64,000 bases of DNA, from contig VYZI01000083.1 of the NCBI GenBank assembly GCA_013397695.1, positions 186,001 through 250,000 on the forward strand, in the 5' to 3' direction. Position numbers and translations under genes: made by a program. This stretch comes from Centropus unirufus (Eukaryota; Chordata; Aves; Cuculiformes; Centropidae). Under the pieces are notes generated by a model, which worked only from the letters and a program-made list of their open reading frames with translations, was not told the DNA's origin and did no database searches. Shown piece by piece: positions 59,282-64,000 of the stretch (positions are counted from its first letter, which is position 1; each line of letters begins with the position of its first letter).

Positions 59282-62200
59282 GTAAGTGAGCCGATTTCAC
59301 CTTGCAGGTAACAAGTTCTTTCCCTTTGAAAGTGTTGATCAGTGCTTTGCCATGCCCTAGGTTTGCTCTTTAATTCATATGACACAAACAGAGCAGACTA
59401 TGGGATGTAATTCCAGCATAAACATTACATGGCTGACATCCTGCATATCTCAGATTTGCCTGGTGTGATCATTAATTATGCCTAATATCTGGGACACCTT
59501 CCCACTACTATAAAATTCTAAGAAAACGAGATTGCTAATACCTGGCTTAAGCTAAATATCCTTGTTATAAGCAGTGGTGCACTTCATATCAGCATTAATT
59601 CCTTTATAGAGGTCAGATAAGTATTTTCATTGCTTTAGTTTGTAAGCATCACTCTGACTGAGAGCAGTAATGAGGAAAAAAGAAATGCAATGTGTTCAAC
59701 AACGTTTTAGAGCCTGTGAAGCTCTGTATTTCCCTTTATCAACCTAAAGCAAAGCTACACAATTCTGCTTTGCCTTCATCATCGGGAAAACAAAGTAAAT
59801 CTTTAAAGTACATTAAGCAATAGGATGGGATCACATGAGGACTGATGCCAAATTGAAGAAAATTGAGGAATCTATTCTTTAACTACAGTTTTCTGTTACA
59901 TTTGAACTTGGTTTTCCCAGGATGATTTTGCAAGCTTTGCCTCACAGTGGAACAATCAGCCTAATTCTCAGTAATGCATTTGAAACCAATGAAGTTGAGC
60001 AGGTACACAACGGGTGTAACCAGTACCACCTATTGAACAAGTTCTGGAGCTACTTGGGTTGTCTGTTGTCAAGAGGTTTTATCTCATTGACATCCATGAG
60101 CTATGAATAAAGCTCTAGAATTCCCTGCCTCGCTCCATTTTAGATTTGCATAATGACAAAAGGTGTCTCCACATAAATAATGGGAACTACCATTATCAAG
60201 GTAGACTTAGACGTGGGATTGCTGAAATTACATTTTCGGCAACGCTAGTGTAAGAGTTCAAAAACAAATTCCTGTTACGATCATTCTGGAAAAGCATTTT
60301 TATTTTGTTTATTTTACTAAATATTTTTAATGGAATAAAAGGGCTTTATAGGTAATGTTCATATTACCAAAACCAACTGGATTTACATTTTCTTTTTTAT
60401 TACCACTAAAGGAACACTAATTCAAGCTGTTGGTGCAATGTAATGCCATGAAACAACAATAATCTTATTTTTATGGACCTTCAAATGTAAAATAGCTCTG
60501 GCTTTCTTCTATTATGTAATGCCAAAATGGCATTCTACTTGACAGTCATGATTTGTCTTCATGCTTCTAAACACAAGTACTTTTGTTCAATATTAGGACA
60601 TTTCTTCAGGTTAAGAAAATCCCCTACGTTTTCAGTGTACTTTAGAAATAAAACTGTTACTGCTGCCCCCAGCTTTCTCAGAGCCAATCACAAGTCTCAG
60701 AATATAAAACAACTGGAGTCCCCCCAACATAAAACACTCCAAGGATATTTAGACATTTTCAGAGTTCACTGCCAGCTGTTTCTTAGACTCAAAGTCCATC
60801 AACTTTGGTAGACTTAAATCCAACCTTTTAAAGGCCACAGTGTAAAAAAACCAGTGAAGTCTGTTCAGCTCTGACCCTTTGCTGGAACAAGCCACTAAAT
60901 TAAGTTTTATGGTGAAGTGATATCATTTAAACAACCTGCTGCAAACCCAATTTATTAAAACAAAAGAGGCAGAGTTCCCTCTGCCAGACTAATACAAGGG
61001 TCACCTTTGTAAGAAGGTTTCGGGATCCATTTGGAGTACATCCACTCTATTTTCCTCTATGAAGCAGGGAATACTGAGTAGGTTTGACTGAATGATTCGA
61101 GTGGCACAAAGAAGAAGGCATAAGCAAATCAGAATGCACCGAGGTCATTCGACAGGAAAGGGTCATCAGGGAAATTGCCACACTAAAGCTGCTGGTGGGC
61201 AGTTCAGAGCTTACTGTCCCTTTGCCATGGATCATTAAACCTGATTGTGTCTTTAGAGGTGATTTTACAACAGAGGAATCCCACTGATGAGCAGGAAAGG
61301 GATTAAACTCGGGGCAGCTGATGAGAGTGGGACCTGATGAAGACTGCATTTCTATCAGCTCCTGTATTTGACATGTTTCTTCAAATAGAATTACAGGAGT
61401 GAATTCTACTCTTTTGTAAGCTTTGTTTGATTGGTACAATTTGTATTTAACATCTGCCTTTGATTTCCTGGCTTTATAATGTTACTCCCACGGCTCCTAT
61501 TATCTAGCCCAGGCACACCACTAAGTTAAAACTGGCAAGGTGGGAAGGGCATGATTGAGGTGAACAGCAGAAAGCTGCGATAAGTACAAGCTAACTGATC
61601 TTTAAACAAATCAACTGACAATCTTTTGTACATGTTTACATGGATATTTTGCCATTAAGCATGATCCAAAGTTTGTCGCAGAAAGTAAGAATTGTGTGAG
61701 CAATGTGCCATTGCTTGGCTCTGCAGTGTGTGCTTGGGGGGAGTTGCTGTAGACAACAGGACAATGTCACTGGTGAGGAATGGTTGGCTTTGTTCACAGC
61801 TGTGCAATTTCTGAGATGATAGATAGTCTGCACACAGACAGAACAAATGTGTTGTCCTGAAAGCCTGAACTTCTGTTTTCCTTTAGAAGTTTTTTTTTTT
61901 TTTTTTGTCAGAAGTGAGCATATTCCATCAGTGTGGAAACCAAGAGTGCAAATGGAACTTCCCCAAGCTAGAGCAGAGCCCCATAGTCACTGATGTCTAT
62001 CATTCTTACCCAGGGAATAGTTTCCTCAAGGGTGTTAATAAAATTCACAGCTCAAGCATTTCCTCCATTGGCAAAGGGGGTTGTTACTGAACATAACTTA
62101 TTATAACTTATTTACTATAGTCCACTGTTACAGTTCATCCTTAAAAATCACAGGGAAATTACCATATGTCTGCTGCACTGAAGTTCTGCAGTCAGGCTAT

Positions 62201-64000
62201 GGACTCAAACAGGTCCTTGAGCATTAGTAACCTGCATAGAAATGAGAAAGTATTGCCCTACCTAAGGTGAGCATCATGTCTCTTCAGGACCTGCTGTAAC
62301 ACGAGCTCATATTGGTTCTAGTTCCGAGTTGGAACCAGTGGCTGATGGGAATATGGGAATACTGTAAAATTTTAAAAAGAAAATATTAACAAATTACACC
62401 AGACACAGCAAGGGAGGTCTGGAGAAAATTTTGAAGTGTCCCCCGCCATCATATTTATGTATCACACAGCAATTCCTGATATCAGTGCAAAGACCAGCAC
62501 AGCCCTCAGGGTAAACGTGAGGCAGTGGCTGCGGGAGGTTTTACACATTGGCCAGGTGCCACACAGCTGTGTGTGCTGCTGTTTCCACTGGAGCGACTAG
62601 TTCTAGAGCAACTCCACTGACCCCGTGTCTAATTAAACTTTAATAGGAGGGTGTTATGGATAGAATAAGCAGGAGGTGGTCTGCTGTAGATAATTTTTCA
62701 CACTGCTTGTTCACCCATTTTCTAGATTTTCCAGATGCTATGCAAAGTGCTTGTTTTTGTTCTGAGCTCATTTATAATACATGATAAATTATGCAATCTA
62801 AAAACCTTAGGTATTGCTAAACTATGATTTTATCTACCCACTGGGTCAGTGACCTCGTCCTCAAGAACTCTTTAAGCAGGCGCAAAGAAACCATATAGCT
62901 AATGAAGTTTTAAACCTTGTTAGTTAAGAACGCATGTGGCATTTATTTAGTGGGGAAAATGCTAATTTACATGTGAGTTGGTGTCAGTCAGCCTAGGATT
63001 TTCTAATTATTGGTAAAATAAATATACCACAAGATAAAGGAGATTCTAAAATGTTAAATTGCCTACTTTTCTTCTCCCTTCACTGAAGGATGGTCTTGAG
63101 AAAGAAGAATCTTAAGAAATTCTGTTTCTTTGTGCTTAATAACGTTCTTTTTCTTTTTAGAAACAGGCCATTGTGAAAAAGATAATTGAGGTATCAGACA
63201 ATATACTTTGTTATTCCAGAAGGATTTCTGGTAAGAACTTACTCTTTGTGTTTTCTTGCACGGGTTTTTCTCCAAGAAGAGCTGAGTTACTGATGCTGTA
63301 CTAAAATCCATTGTTTCAATGCTCTAAGTGTTTCAGCATGGCTTTTGATCACAAAAGGCATTTGGCCAGTCATCAGTAAGTTAACCAATTAATATGCACA
63401 AAGCAACAAATGTAACAGCAGGTACTTACTCTCAGCTGTAATTATACCTATTGTGATATAATATTGTTGGAATTCTGCGCCCTAATCGTAGACTCTGGGG
63501 ACCCGGGGAAGGCCAGATTCTCACTGGAGGAGAAAATAGTGTCACAAAATACAGGGAATACTTTTAAAGCAGCTTGTCATCGTAGTCCTGTAAGCAGTAA
63601 TCAGGGAAGCAATTGTCCCAAATGTTGTGAGCGGCTGCTCACATCACTCAGCAGCCTTGCTCTGTAGGACTGCGACTGAAGCCAGGGCTTTGCTCCATCT
63701 CAAGCACTGGTTCTGGTTTGAGACGAAGATGACAAATTCCTGGACTGCTCACTAGTATCCCCTCTATACCATCCCCTCAAGCAAAAGCCATGAAATGTTT
63801 CTTCACAAGGTGCACATCATTCGTGTGCTATCAAAGCAAGCTGTGGAGAACTGCCTCCCTCTCCTGCCTTGGGCGACTTCTGCTGAAATTAATATCTATT
63901 TCCTTTCTCTTCACACAGAAAGGATGGCCAGGTCAAAGGACTGAAAAATCCCTATTCAGACTGAAGAACCATCTTTCTTAGAAGAAGTTCCGGGAAAAAA
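59282..64000. other. Unique sequence, no gene recognised
   Basis: AT-rich DNA to the end of the window. It contains a T17 tract (61890-61906). A 130-codon minus-strand frame (61047-61439) and other smaller frames carry no recognisable motif. No transposon is recognised. Confidence 0.4.
61890..61906. repeat. Poly-T tract (T17)
   Basis: Uninterrupted T17, the longest homopolymer in the window. Confidence 0.9.

Noticed and set aside
1..64000. Prokaryotic features (operons, CRISPR arrays, tRNA/rRNA genes, IS elements, phage)
   Set aside because: None seen. The CR1 repeats, CpG depletion and absence of long genes show this is vertebrate nuclear DNA.

Overview
This window looks like vertebrate, almost certainly avian, nuclear DNA from a gene-poor or intronic region. 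The evidence is its interspersed repeats. Nine recognisable copies of the CR1 (chicken repeat 1) LINE, all 5'-truncated and most keeping the characteristic 3' terminus (ATTCTATGATTCTATGA or its reverse complement), are scattered through an otherwise moderately AT-rich, single-copy-looking sequence. A tenth, much older CR1-like reverse-transcriptase fossil lies at 44325-44765. Together they cover about 3.9 kb (about 6%), the low repeat load typical of birds. I see no Alu/B1-like SINE, no convincing LTR element, and no bacterial, phage or organellar gene. The species cannot be told from the sequence.

Layout: 1-2.5 kb is unique sequence with one CpG-rich patch (about 1481-1760) directly downstream of a TATAAATA box. 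CR1 copies sit at 2556-2790, 7453-7888, 10558-11416 and 11869-12346 (all minus strand), 30458-30892 (plus), 33239-33480 and 40884-41205 (minus), 53438-53647 (plus) and 55638-55873 (minus). The 18 kb from 12.3 to 30.4 kb has no recognisable repeat element. It holds the more interesting candidate exons (minus strand: 17149-17199, 17590-17715, 23323-23369, 24068-24140, 26879-26956), an inverted octamer pair and two stretches that resemble conserved non-coding elements. The right third (56-64 kb) has two plus-strand candidate exons with strong splice sites (56101-56154, 59191-59281).

No protein-coding gene could be recognised by family. The open reading frames are short (longest 207 codons, 32563-33186) and occur at about the density expected by chance; several are antisense to CR1. 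Candidate exons rest on splice-site patterns and a single open frame only. I found such patterns on both strands with mutually incompatible phases, so many must be spurious, and their confidences are low. If a gene is present, the window is most likely intron or flank of a large gene, or a lncRNA locus. I did not find a new biological system here.
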